A stretch of DNA of 64,000 nt, taken from positions 1 to 64,000 of the forward strand of contig JAEYAW010000003.1 of the NCBI GenBank assembly GCA_023404675.1, in the 5' to 3' direction. Origin of the DNA: Pseudomonadota bacterium. GTDB lineage: Bacteria > Pseudomonadota > Alphaproteobacteria > Rhizobiales > Xanthobacteraceae. Under the pieces are notes generated by a model. It worked only from the letters and a program-made list of their open reading frames with translations. It was not told the DNA's origin and searched no databases. The translations under genes were made by a program, and so were the position numbers. Below are positions 36,526-45,290 of the stretch, in pieces (the first letter of the stretch is position 1; each line of letters begins with the position of its first letter).

Positions 36526-37590
36526 ATGCGGCTTCATCGTCCCAGCCTTCGCCAGCTCGCTCACGTCTGCGAAACGCTCCTGATCGGCGCGATCGGCAGC
36601 TTTGTGTTTCGCTGGCTACATCTGCCGGGCGGACTGATCACCGGCGCGATGATCGCGGTGGCGGCGGCCTCCATGGCCGGGCGGCCGCTCGGTCTGCCGC
36701 CGTTCATGGCGCACGTCATCCTGATGACGCTCGGGATCTCGCTGGGCTCGATGGTCTCGCCGAAGATGCTGGCCAATGCGGCCGCCTATCCGCTCAGCAT
36801 CGCACTGCTGGCGGCTGCGACGTTCTGCTCGGTGTTCGGCAGCGCGGCCTATCTGCAGCGCTTTCACGGCTGGGACCGGACCTCGGCGCTGCTGGCGGGC
36901 AGTCCCGGTGCGTTGTCGCAGATCATCATGCTCGCCACCGAGCGCGGCGCGGACGTGCCAGGTATCGCGGTGGTGCAGATCATGCGGGTGATGATCCTCA
37001 CCGCCGCGCTGCCATTGCTGCTGGCGGCGGCAGGGCTGAGTGCGGGGGGCGCGCTGCCGCATCTGGCGGAGCCCGCGACGCCGCTCGCGCTGGCCGGGCT
37101 TGTGGTTGCCTCCATCGCGGCCGCGCTTGTTCTGCGCTGGCTCAATTTTCCGGCGAGCTGGATGTTCGGCGCTATGCTCGGCTCCAGCGTGCTGCACGGC
37201 GTCGGCTGGGTCGACGGCGGTCTGCCGTTATGGGCCTATGTCTGCGCGGTGGTGGGAATCGGCATTCTGATCGGCACGCGCTTCGCCAGGATCGCGCCGC
37301 GCACCATCGTCAATCATCTGATCGCCGCCGTCGGCTCTTTCGGCGTGGCCATCGTGATCTCGGCGATCTTCGTGGCGATCACGCTCACCTTCACCAGCGG
37401 CCATTTCGCCGATGTCATCGTCGCCTATGCGCCCGGCGCGATGGACGCGATGCTGGCGCTGGCGCTCACGCTGCATATCGACCCGATCTTCGTCGGCGCA
37501 CACCATCTCGCGCGCTTCGTGTTCGTCTCGGTCGCGACGCCGGGCATCGTGCATCTGTTCGGGCGTCAGCAGGCCGACGCCGACGATTAA
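36526..37590 (+). CDS. AbrB/AmoA-like integral membrane protein
   Basis: A 354-residue hydrophobic protein with about ten helices, made of two similar halves. Each half has a segment of the form FxWLxLPxGxxxGAM (FRWLHLPGGLITGAMIA and LRWLNFPASWMFGAMLG), the hallmark of the AbrB/ammonia-monooxygenase-named transporter family. These are often annotated as regulators, but the topology indicates a membrane protein, possibly a carrier. The start is uncertain: the frame is open from 36388, and I chose the ATG at 36526 because the extra N-terminus is not hydrophobic. It precedes dsbB convergently. Confidence 0.78.
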   Translation: MRLHRPSLRQLAHVCETLLIGAIGSFVFRWLHLPGGLITGAMIAVAAASMAGRPLGLPPFMAHVILMTLGISLGSMVSPKMLANAAAYPLSIALLAAATFCSVFGSAAYLQRFHGWDRTSALLAGSPGALSQIIMLATERGADVPGIAVVQIMRVMILTAALPLLLAAAGLSAGGALPHLAEPATPLALAGLVVASIAAALVLRWLNFPASWMFGAMLGSSVLHGVGWVDGGLPLWAYVCAVVGIGILIGTRFARIAPRTIVNHLIAAVGSFGVAIVISAIFVAITLTFTSGHFADVIVAYAPGAMDAMLALALTLHIDPIFVGAHHLARFVFVSVATPGIVHLFGRQQADADD

Positions 37591-37620
37591 TTGTCTTGAA
37601 GAGCGCGCGCCGTCCGCGGG

Positions 37621-38157
37621 TCAGCCGCGCGAGCGGACCATGCCCCACAGCGCCAGCGCGGCCATGGCGAGCGAGATCAGCACATTGTAGCCGGCGAGCG
37701 AGAGCCCGAGAAAACGCCACTGCACCTCGTCGCAGCGGATCACCTTCACGGTGTCGAGGCGCTCGAGCAGGCTGCCAGCGCTGCCGAGATCGGCGATCGG
37801 GCCGGAGCAATCGGTCGGGCCGGGCCAGAAGCCCCATTCGACGCCGGAGTGATAGCCGCCGAGCACAGCGTTGGCGAGCAGGGCCAGCGCGACGATGAAG
37901 AGGCCCCCGATCACCAGCGGCCGGGGCGCGCGGCGCAGGGCCGCGAAGCCGATCACGAGCGCGAGGGGGATCGTCAGATAATAGGCGTAACGCTGTTCGA
38001 GGCAGAGCGGGCAGGGCCGGATGTCGAGCACCAGCTGGAAGAACCAGGCTCCGGCGATCGTCGCCGTGCCGATGGCGGCCACGCCGAACGCGGCGATGGC
38101 GGCGGGGGACATACTCGGTACGGGCGAGCGGACGGTCTCAAGGCTGTGCGAGGTCAT
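37621..38157 (-). CDS. dsbB: Disulfide bond formation protein B
   Basis: A four-helix inner-membrane protein of 178 residues that reoxidises DsbA and passes electrons to quinone. The first redox pair is CPLCLEQR in the first periplasmic loop. The second pair is the Cys residues in TDCSG and VIRCDE, before the final helix. Arg in EQRYAYY helps bind quinone in this family. The frame starts at ATG 38157; a shorter start at an internal Met (MSPAAIAAFG) is possible. It is convergent with the AbrB-like gene and divergent from tRNA-Leu. Confidence 0.9.
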   Translation of the reverse strand: MTSHSLETVRSPVPSMSPAAIAAFGVAAIGTATIAGAWFFQLVLDIRPCPLCLEQRYAYYLTIPLALVIGFAALRRAPRPLVIGGLFIVALALLANAVLGGYHSGVEWGFWPGPTDCSGPIADLGSAGSLLERLDTVKVIRCDEVQWRFLGLSLAGYNVLISLAMAALALWGMVRSRG

Positions 38158-38337
38158 TGGCGGCTCCTGTCCGGCTCCTATCGCGCCGGGTGCCGTGCTG
38201 TCGAGCGCGGAGCCATCACAAATTCAGGCGTAAGCCCGCCCTTGGCGATGGCCGCAGCCTTGACCCGCGGGGCTTGGCCGCTATGATCCGCGCCGCTTCG
38301 CACCCGCCCCGGCCTCTGGCCGGTGCAGGGTCCGATG

Positions 38338-38422
38338 GCCCCTGTGGCGGAACTGGTAGACGCGCTCGACTCAAAATCGAGTTCCGCAAGGAGTGCTGGT
38401 TCGATCCCGGCCAGGGGCACCA
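38338..38422 (+). tRNA. tRNA-Leu (anticodon CAA), CCA encoded
   Basis: The acceptor stem GCCCCTG pairs with CAGGGGC, followed by A and an encoded CCA. The anticodon arm is CTCGA-CTCAAAA-TCGAG, giving anticodon CAA, and the T arm contains GGTTCGATCC. A long variable arm between them fits a class II leucine tRNA. It marks the left border of the atypical region. Confidence 0.95.
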
Positions 38423-38430
38423 TTCCTGAA

Positions 38431-38727
38431 CAGATCTACGAACCCGAGGCGGGGGTTGGCCTTGGGGCCGCACGTGGACCGGATGTTGCCGTTTGAGCCG
38501 ACGATTCGGATCTTATCCCCCGATACAATGGCCGCGTCCACCACGCTTGCCCGGTAAGCCGTGCAAGCGGCGACGTCGCCCGACGTGAGCTGCTCGCGCA
38601 TCAGGCAGCTAAATCTGTCGATAGCGGCCGGATCGATTTCGATCGGGGGTGCGCAGGATTTTTTGGCATGGTCGAGGGCCTCGGCGGCCTTGTCCCGACC
38701 GGCTGCCTGAAGATGTTTGCGTGCCAT
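38431..38727 (-). pseudogene. C-terminal remnant of a serine recombinase/integrase
   Basis: A short open frame (running on through the tRNA-Leu on the opposite strand) carries a segment very like the extreme C-terminus of large serine recombinases: a linker ending IEIDPAAIDRF, then MREQLTSGDVAACTAYRAS, followed by DKIRIVGSNGNI. In intact proteins this reads roughly as L-R-S-G-D, A-Y-hydrophobic, I-R-I-x-G. No catalytic Ser domain or zinc ribbon is present; upstream in the same frame there is a stop at once. The position at a tRNA 3' end suggests a relic of the integration event that brought in the following island. The identification is from pattern memory. Confidence 0.55.
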
Positions 38728-38935
38728 TCGAACGCGTCACGATCTGGGGGCGTCGCGATGTCGTTTCGCGAGATGTCTGGCTAGTCCCCCATCCTCCACT
38801 CTTGCGGCCGGCGGATCGGCAAACCTTGGGTGGGTGTGCCTAAAGATTCGAGAGGCGCCGCGTGTTCGTCTGGCAAGCGTTGGTCCGCTGTGAACGGACC
38901 AACTTGGATTCAAATCTGCATTCGTGCCGCCGACC

Positions 38936-40189
38936 TCAGTCGCCAAACCGGCCGAAGGGAGCGAAGTGGGGATCGTATTTGGGGTTCTTGATGATGCTGT
39001 GCAACTGCCTGCGGCGAGCTCCCATGTTGCCACCGTCATAGAGTGGGAAGCACATTGCGTCGTTCATCAGTTCCGCCAGTGGATGCATGTCCGTATAGCT
39101 ATCGACGCCGACGGTCCGCATCGTATCGTAGACGACATCGACGCATGTTTCGGAGCAGAAGACTTTCGTCATAACCGCCAATTCGTGCTCCCGTCCGCCT
39201 GAGGCATCAAATTGCTGGCACGACTTCCAGGTGAGATATCGACAAGCCTCGATCCGCATCTTCATGTCAGCGAGCATGTAGCCAACGGTCGGATATTCGA
39301 TGATAGGATGCGGTCCTGAACGGCTATCCGCCTTGGCAAAATCAAGGGCGTGATCGAAGGCGGCTCGCATAATTCCGACGCAGGCGGCACCGATCAATGC
39401 GGCGGTCCACGCAAAATTCGTGGAAACGATCTTCAAGCCGTCACCAGGCTTGCCAAGGATATTGCTTGCCGGAACGCGGACATTCTCAAACTTCATGCGG
39501 GGAGAGATCGTCGCCCGATGTCCGATCGTGTCGAGCACCCCCGTCATCTTCACGCCGGGCGTGTTACCCGGCACCATAATGACGGCCAGCGACTCCTGAG
39601 GGCTCTTATTGGGGTCTGTCCGGCAAACGACCGCAAAAAGATGACAATTGTTACCATCCCAGCCAGAACCGTTGGTGGTGTAGTGCTTCTCGCCGTTAAC
39701 GACCCATTCGTCACCCTCGCGAATCGCGAATGTTCGCACGCCGAAGCGCGGATCCGGCGTATCGTAGTTTGCTCCTCCAGTGACCTCTGTGTAGGCGAAG
39801 GCAGCGAGGCGCGTGCCGTCCTCGACAAAATCAGGGAAGAACCGCTGCTTTTGCTCTTCCGTACCGAACATCGAAATTGGTTTAAGGCCAAGACCGTTAC
39901 CAAGGACAGCCGTGGGCACGTTAATGTCGACGGCAGACAATTCCTCTGCCGCAAGTGCGAAATCGAGTGCGGGGATGTCGGTGCCGCCGTAGTCCTTGGG
40001 AATGAGGCCCTTTACGAAGCCGGCATCGGCCGCCTTCTGAAAAAAGGGTTTGATCGCGTAAAAACGCTCGTCGGGATTTGCCAACTTTCGGATCGTCGGT
40101 CGAACGTCCTTAAGGACTTGTCTGGCGAACTCCCGCGCTCCCTCCCTCAAAGCTGTCTGGCTTGCACTCAGGTTGAAATCGATACCCAT
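38936..40189 (-). CDS. Acyl-CoA dehydrogenase-like flavoprotein, paralogue A
   Basis: A 417-residue protein of the ACAD fold. FAD/substrate segments are AYTEVTGGANYDTPDP, WVVNGEKHYTTNGSGWDGNN and FENVRVPASNILGKPGDG. In the C-terminal domain, however, the J-K loop expected to hold the catalytic Glu (YEGTxE in most members) reads PLYDGGNMGARRRQL, so classical dehydrogenation is doubtful. Some ACAD-fold enzymes are oxygenases or oxidases instead. A close paralogue is encoded at 51525. AGAGAGATT before the ATG at 40189 fixes the start. It is divergent from an AraC-type regulator. Confidence 0.85.
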   Translation of the reverse strand: MGIDFNLSASQTALREGAREFARQVLKDVRPTIRKLANPDERFYAIKPFFQKAADAGFVKGLIPKDYGGTDIPALDFALAAEELSAVDINVPTAVLGNGLGLKPISMFGTEEQKQRFFPDFVEDGTRLAAFAYTEVTGGANYDTPDPRFGVRTFAIREGDEWVVNGEKHYTTNGSGWDGNNCHLFAVVCRTDPNKSPQESLAVIMVPGNTPGVKMTGVLDTIGHRATISPRMKFENVRVPASNILGKPGDGLKIVSTNFAWTAALIGAACVGIMRAAFDHALDFAKADSRSGPHPIIEYPTVGYMLADMKMRIEACRYLTWKSCQQFDASGGREHELAVMTKVFCSETCVDVVYDTMRTVGVDSYTDMHPLAELMNDAMCFPLYDGGNMGARRRQLHSIIKNPKYDPHFAPFGRFGD

Positions 40190-40310
40190 CGGAATCTCTC
40201 TTAATGTTGCGGAGAGCGGGAGGCTGTCACAGATGGCGACGGCAATCTTGGGCTGCCGGGACAAAGCAATTGGTCCAGAGTGCACTGCGTATTGCCTGCC
40301 CGCGAAGAAG

Positions 40311-40327
40311 TTGGCACGCTATTTGCC
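40311..40327 (+). promoter_or_regulatory. Sigma54-type promoter element upstream of AraC regulator A
   Basis: TTGGCACG-CTAT-TTGCC: GG at 40313-40314 and GC at 40325-40326 with exactly ten bases between, matching the -24/-12 consensus TGGCAC-N5-TTGC at every consensus position. It lies 75 bases before the regulator ATG. Its ends GGCA/TGCC also make it partly palindromic. Confidence 0.6.
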
Positions 40328-40401
40328 GGATTTTTTGAAAGATATTTTTGCCAACACGCCGCAAGAGCCGGCTGAATCTCGCTTTTGGGAGGATCAGTGC
40401 C

Positions 40402-41379
40402 ATGCCCTTCTGGACAACCGAAACTCTTCGGAAACACGAACAGTTCAGTTTTTGGCGGGAAGTCTTGTGCGAGGCGTTCATCACGCTTGATCCACGGCGC
40501 CAAGTAGAGATGAACAGTTCGGGTTTTGTTGGCAGCGTATCAGCCAACCTGATTTCAGAAGTAAACATCACCAGTCTTCGGCATGAAGCGCATCTTATTG
40601 TTCGCGGGCCAGCGGAGATCCGGAAGCGGCCGCTCGAATACTATTTCGTAAACATGCAAATCGACGGTGAGGTCCTGGCAGAACAGCGCGGCAGACCCGT
40701 GCTTATCGGTCCAAACGAGTTTTATATCGTGGACTCGACCGAACCCTATGCTCTCGACTACTCGGGAAGTCCCAAGACCTTCTCGTTTAGAATGCCAAAG
40801 ATAATGCTCGATTCTCTGGTCCGCGATACTTCCTTGCTCACGACCAAGCGCGTGTCGCGGGACACCCCGATGGGCTTGCTGGCCGTCGACTTTTTGCAGT
40901 CGGTTGTGAAACAATCCGACACAATCCCACGTGCTGCCGGCAAGTCGATTGCCAGTATGATTGCGGAAATGGTCGCCTTGTCACTCATTGGCGATAGCCC
41001 GGGCTTGACGGACGCGGCCGATCTACGTGCTTCCGCCCGCGCGGCACTCTTGAATTCCATTCTAAAATTCGTCGACGCCAATCTGCACAGGCTCGATCTG
41101 TCAGTCGAAGCCGTGTGTCGCCGTTTCGGAATCTCGCCCAGGTACCTGCACAAGGCTTTCGAGGCCACGGGCGTCAGTTTTGGCGAATACGTACGGTCGG
41201 AGAGACTGCGGCTCTGCGCCCTGGAGTTGTCGCGTCGGCCTAGTGGTTCAATTGCGCAGATCGCCCTAGCATGCGGCTTCGGTGATATTTCACATTTCAA
41301 CCACTGCTTCCGAAAGCAATTCGGCGTCTCCCCGCGAGAGTATCGCGTCAGCCGACATCGGGAGTTGCCGTCGGCCTGA
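40402..41379 (+). CDS. AraC-family regulator, island paralogue A
   Basis: A 325-residue regulator. The N-terminal domain (AraC-binding-2-like) starts with the block KHEQFSFWREVLCEAF, shared with two other regulators in this window. The C-terminal double helix-turn-helix is complete: VCRRFGISPRYLHKAFE and IAQIALACGFGDISHFNHCF with RKQFGVSPREYR. GGGAGGA at 40387-40393 gives a clear ribosome site for the ATG at 40402. It is divergent from ACAD paralogue A and upstream of the ABC uptake operon, so either could be its target. A sigma54-like element precedes it. Confidence 0.9.
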   Translation: MPFWTTETLRKHEQFSFWREVLCEAFITLDPRRQVEMNSSGFVGSVSANLISEVNITSLRHEAHLIVRGPAEIRKRPLEYYFVNMQIDGEVLAEQRGRPVLIGPNEFYIVDSTEPYALDYSGSPKTFSFRMPKIMLDSLVRDTSLLTTKRVSRDTPMGLLAVDFLQSVVKQSDTIPRAAGKSIASMIAEMVALSLIGDSPGLTDAADLRASARAALLNSILKFVDANLHRLDLSVEAVCRRFGISPRYLHKAFEATGVSFGEYVRSERLRLCALELSRRPSGSIAQIALACGFGDISHFNHCFRKQFGVSPREYRVSRHRELPSA

Positions 41380-41709
41380 TCCTGATGGACAGAATCCCGA
41401 TGGACAGACGGCACGCCGCAGCCTTGCATCCACGGCTTGGCTGACGAGCCGCGCAACGCTGGCGCGATCCATTGTTTGAGCAACGTGCGGCGAGACAGTG
41501 GGCGCGGGCACGACTGGATGCCCAAAGGTCAACCAGATCGATCAAAAACTCGGCATACGATTTCCGGATCGCTATGCGTATGGATCAAAGTCCGCAAGTT
41601 GCGGCTGTTCTCTGTCAGCAAAAAACTCGGGCGCTGTCGAACAAGACACATCTGCCGATTCTCATCAGGCTTGGCGTGTTAGTCATCGGAGTTTGCCCGA
41701 GAGGTCACA
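41380..41709. other. 330-base intergenic stretch upstream of the ABC operon
   Basis: I see no gene here on either strand. It should hold the promoter and AraC-type operator sites of the uptake operon, but I could not identify them reliably. A near-direct repeat ATGGACAGA occurs at about 41386 and 41400. Confidence 0.4.
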
Positions 41710-42792
41710 ATGTTAAAGCAAGGCAGAGCCTGTCTGTTCGCGGCCATATCCGCTTCCATCCTTTCAACGACGACCGCATTCGCTGATGAGATAGCCTCAC
41801 TGGATAAGCACGGCGATATCACGGCGATGTGCGGAAAGAAGCCGGCATTTGTCGCCTTCCAGGACGGCTTCGGGGGCGCCACCTGGTTTAAGACGGCGGC
41901 CGCGGAAGTGAAGGACGAACTGAGCAAGTGCCCGACGGTCACAAAGTTCGTATATCTCGACGCCAACAATGATCAGCAGAGATACAACTCTGACATCAAC
42001 GGTATCGTCGCTCAGGGCGCCAACATTGTTATCACATTCGCACATTTCGGTGATTCGTCTCTCCCGCTCTTCAAGAGCGTAAAAAGGGCCGGCGTCGTGA
42101 TGGTGCCGTACTTCTCGAAGATCGGCGGCGAGATCGGAAAGGACTACGACGGCACAGTTCTGATGGACCAAGAGTCCGCAGGACTGCGCTGGGCCGACTG
42201 GTTCAGCAAGTCCGTCGTGAAAGGAAACGTGATCTTTCTCGGGGGGACTCCCGGTGCGACGTCGTCGGAGCGCTTTTTGGCTGGCCTGAAGAAGGGGCTT
42301 GCGAAATACCCGGATCTCAAGCTGCTTGACGAGCACTACGTCGTCACGAATTGGAATCCAGTCGACGCTCAAAAGGCCGTCGCCGCTCTAATTGCGAAAT
42401 ACGATAAGATCGACGGCATCGCCACCGACTATGGTGTGACAACCATGGCTGCCATCAAGGCCTACGAACAAGCAGGCCTGCCGGTGCCGGCTCAAGCATC
42501 AATCGCCAGCAACAACGAGCTCAACTGCAAATATCTCGATCTCAAGAAGCAGGGGAAGGCTTGGCGATACTACAGCCTGGACGGCACGACCACTTTGGTC
42601 CGGTTCGCTGCCCGCCGCGCCATGTCGATCTATGAGGGGACGCCAGATACTGAACCGGTCGCTGTGCAACCCTTCGTGTACGCCGACAGTACGACGGGTC
42701 TTGACCCGAAGTGCGATCCCAGCCTGCCGCCGGATGCCGATATGTCTGGCCAACTCGGGGATGAGAAGCTCAAAAAGCTGCTCGCGCCGTAA
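41710..42792 (+). CDS. ABC transporter periplasmic substrate-binding protein (sugar-type)
   Basis: A 360-residue protein with a signal peptide ending at about TAFA-DE. The mature protein fits the Peripla_BP_4 / RbsB-like fold: AFQDGFGGATWFKTAAAEV, YLDANNDQQRYNSDINGIVAQGANIVITF, and VPYFSKIGG are recognisable equivalents of the first lobe and hinge, with VIFLGGTPGATSSERFLAGL opening the second. It would capture a solute in the periplasm and deliver it to the fused ABC protein encoded 11 bases downstream. The AGAGG motif is the ribosome site. Ligand class cannot be deduced; related binders carry sugars or small cyclic compounds. Confidence 0.88.
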   Translation: MLKQGRACLFAAISASILSTTTAFADEIASLDKHGDITAMCGKKPAFVAFQDGFGGATWFKTAAAEVKDELSKCPTVTKFVYLDANNDQQRYNSDINGIVAQGANIVITFAHFGDSSLPLFKSVKRAGVVMVPYFSKIGGEIGKDYDGTVLMDQESAGLRWADWFSKSVVKGNVIFLGGTPGATSSERFLAGLKKGLAKYPDLKLLDEHYVVTNWNPVDAQKAVAALIAKYDKIDGIATDYGVTTMAAIKAYEQAGLPVPAQASIASNNELNCKYLDLKKQGKAWRYYSLDGTTTLVRFAARRAMSIYEGTPDTEPVAVQPFVYADSTTGLDPKCDPSLPPDADMSGQLGDEKLKKLLAP

Positions 42793-42803
42793 CGGAGAGG
42801 AGC

Positions 42804-45290
42804 ATGCAAAGTCACGTCGTGCTCGATATCTCGGGCGTCTCGAAATGGTTTCCTGGCGTGTGGGCGATGCGCGGCGTGACCTTCTCCGTCGCTCCCGGAG
42901 AGGTTCATGGGCTCGTCGGCGAGAATGGAGCAGGAAAGTCAACGTTGATGGCTGTCGCCTCGGGGGCGCTTGTCCCCGAGGAAGGACAAGTCTCCATCGC
43001 CGGGAGGCCAATTCTGGGTGATCCCGAGGCCGCCCGGGAGGCGGGCCTGGCTATCGTGCGTCAGGAGCCGGCGCTCATGCCTGAGCTGACCGTGGCGGAG
43101 AATCTCTATCTCGGCATGCCTGCCGCGAAACGACCGAAAGCGCGCTCCGGCCTGGAAGGCTGGGCCATGGAAATCCTCCGTCAATGGGATCCGGCAACAA
43201 CGATCGACCCTGGCCGTCGCGTCGAGCAGATGAATTCGGAACAGCGGTTCATTATTGAAATCACCAAAGCCCTTGCGACCGATCCGCGTGTTCTCATTCT
43301 CGACGAACCAACGGAGCATTTGCTGATCGACGATGTGGAACGTCTCTTTCAGCATATCCGGCGGGCAGCGTCCCGAGGTGCTGGCATCGTCTACATTTCT
43401 CATCGAATTCGCGAAGTGAAGAGCATCACCGATCGGATTACCGTGCTTCGAGACGGAATCACGCGAGGAACTTTCGATTCGTCCGATCTTTCGGAGACCC
43501 AAATCGTTGAATTAATCGTCGGCAAAGAGTTGGATCAGGAGTTTCCCCCGAAGCCCGATCCCGTGCAAATAGGTCAGCCCTCGCTCTTCATTAAGGATTT
43601 TCGCGGCGAAGGATTCGGGCCGATCTCGCTGGAAGTCCGACGCGGCGGAATCCTTGGGCTTGGTGGCATGGACGGCAACGGCAAGCGAGAATTCATGCGC
43701 GCGCTGGCCGGCATACAGGCCTCAAGCGGCGAAGTTGTTGTTGAGGGAACGCCGATTGCAATATCCGACACGCGCACGGCAAACGAAAGCGGCATCTGCT
43801 ATCTTTCGGGAGCGAGAGCGCGGGAGGGAATTTTCGGCAGCCTTTCCGTTCGCGAAAACTTCTCATACCGAAGCCTGGGGGCCGATGCGATCGCTGGCTT
43901 TATTAGCGGGTCTTCCGAGCATGATCGCGTATCAAGCGCAATCGCGCAGTTTGAGATCAAAACGCCGACGCCAGAGACGGCTATCGCCTCGCTGTCAGGA
44001 GGCAACCAGCAGAAAGTTACAATGGCGGGTGTGCTTGCAGCCCAGCCAAAGATCCTGCTGGTCGACGAGCCCACGCAAGGCGTCGACGTCGGCGCGCGTG
44101 CTGTCATCTACGATGTTTTGACGAAGGCGGCGCAGACTGCCACGGTAATTCTCGTGTCCTCGGATGCCTCGGAGTTGGCAGGTCTCAGCAACCGCGTGGC
44201 GATCTTTTCGCGCGGCCAGATTGTGCGCCAGCTTGACGGCGCGGAAGTGAGCGAGAGCGCGATCACAGAAGCTGTATTGACATCCGGCAGCACGCGCGAA
44301 CGTCACAGCTCAGTGAACGCGAAATGGGAGCTCGTTCTAAACTGGCTTGCCGGCTACTGGGCGCCGATAGCGATGGTCGCCTCCATCATTCTGCTGCTCG
44401 GGACGTATGCCTCACTCACGAATGAGTTCTACCTTTCGTCACGTAATCTCAATGGCATCATGGCAGTTGCGGCAACCCTCATCGTGGCCGGGTGCGCGCA
44501 GCAAATGCTGCTCCTCATCGGCGGCATCGACCTCTCGATCGGGCCTCTCATGGGCCTCGTCGTCGTTGTGCAGTCATTCTTTCTGGTGCCGGGCGTATCG
44601 CCGGAATTCCAGGCGCTTGGTTGGGCCCTGGTCATTGTCGTCGCGGTCTCTGTGGGCCTCATCAACTGGCTTCTGGTCGACCCGCTCGGTCTCCATCCGA
44701 TGATAGCGACCCTTTCCACATTCATGGCGCTTCAGGCCGTCTCGCTCATGCTTCGGCCGACCCCCGGAGGTCTCATCGACGATGATATTATGGACGTCGT
44801 AAACTCACGCTTTGGGATAGTACCCGCGACGCTCATCGCCGCTATGACAGCAGCGCTTGCGCTCGAATATATGCTCCTGAAGACCGGATGGGGCATGAAG
44901 CTGCGCGGGTTCGGATCGAAGCCCGACGCGGCGCGGCTCGCCGGCATCGCCCCCCGTACGATCAAGATCTTCGCCTACGTTTCATGCTCTCTCATAGCGG
45001 CGCTGGCTGCCGTCTGCATGATGGGGCAGATCGGTGTTGGCGACCCCAAAGGGGGCGTCAACTATACGCTGGCCAGCATCGCAGCAGCGGTCGTCGGCGG
45101 AGCGAGCCTGTTCGGCGCCCGCGGATCGTTTATTGGCGTGCTGCTTGGCGCGCTCCTGATATCGCAGGTCAATGCCGTCACAGCATTTATCGGTCTCAAC
45201 GATGCGTGGCGCTCGATGCTTCTCGGGGCACTCATTGTGCTCGCGGTCGCATTCTATTCCCGTGGGCGTCAGCTGGTTATTGCGCGATGA
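42804..45290 (+). CDS. Fused ABC transporter: tandem ATPase plus permease in one chain
   Basis: An 828-residue fusion. Residues 1-250 are a first ATPase (Walker A GENGAGKST at about 39-47; degenerate signature VEQMNSEQRF). Residues about 257-495 are a second ATPase (GMDGNGKREF in place of a Walker A, LSGGNQQKV signature, VDEPTQGVD), so this half resembles RbsA. From about residue 512 a complete RbsC-type permease follows (WLAGYWAPIAMVAS, LLIGGIDLSIGPLMGLV, RGSFIGVLLGALL). In CUT2 systems these are normally separate proteins of about 500 and 320 residues. No stop or frameshift separates them. A second, separate permease follows by a four-base overlap. Confidence 0.9.
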   Translation: MQSHVVLDISGVSKWFPGVWAMRGVTFSVAPGEVHGLVGENGAGKSTLMAVASGALVPEEGQVSIAGRPILGDPEAAREAGLAIVRQEPALMPELTVAENLYLGMPAAKRPKARSGLEGWAMEILRQWDPATTIDPGRRVEQMNSEQRFIIEITKALATDPRVLILDEPTEHLLIDDVERLFQHIRRAASRGAGIVYISHRIREVKSITDRITVLRDGITRGTFDSSDLSETQIVELIVGKELDQEFPPKPDPVQIGQPSLFIKDFRGEGFGPISLEVRRGGILGLGGMDGNGKREFMRALAGIQASSGEVVVEGTPIAISDTRTANESGICYLSGARAREGIFGSLSVRENFSYRSLGADAIAGFISGSSEHDRVSSAIAQFEIKTPTPETAIASLSGGNQQKVTMAGVLAAQPKILLVDEPTQGVDVGARAVIYDVLTKAAQTATVILVSSDASELAGLSNRVAIFSRGQIVRQLDGAEVSESAITEAVLTSGSTRERHSSVNAKWELVLNWLAGYWAPIAMVASIILLLGTYASLTNEFYLSSRNLNGIMAVAATLIVAGCAQQMLLLIGGIDLSIGPLMGLVVVVQSFFLVPGVSPEFQALGWALVIVVAVSVGLINWLLVDPLGLHPMIATLSTFMALQAVSLMLRPTPGGLIDDDIMDVVNSRFGIVPATLIAAMTAALALEYMLLKTGWGMKLRGFGSKPDAARLAGIAPRTIKIFAYVSCSLIAALAAVCMMGQIGVGDPKGGVNYTLASIAAAVVGGASLFGARGSFIGVLLGALLISQVNAVTAFIGLNDAWRSMLLGALIVLAVAFYSRGRQLVIAR

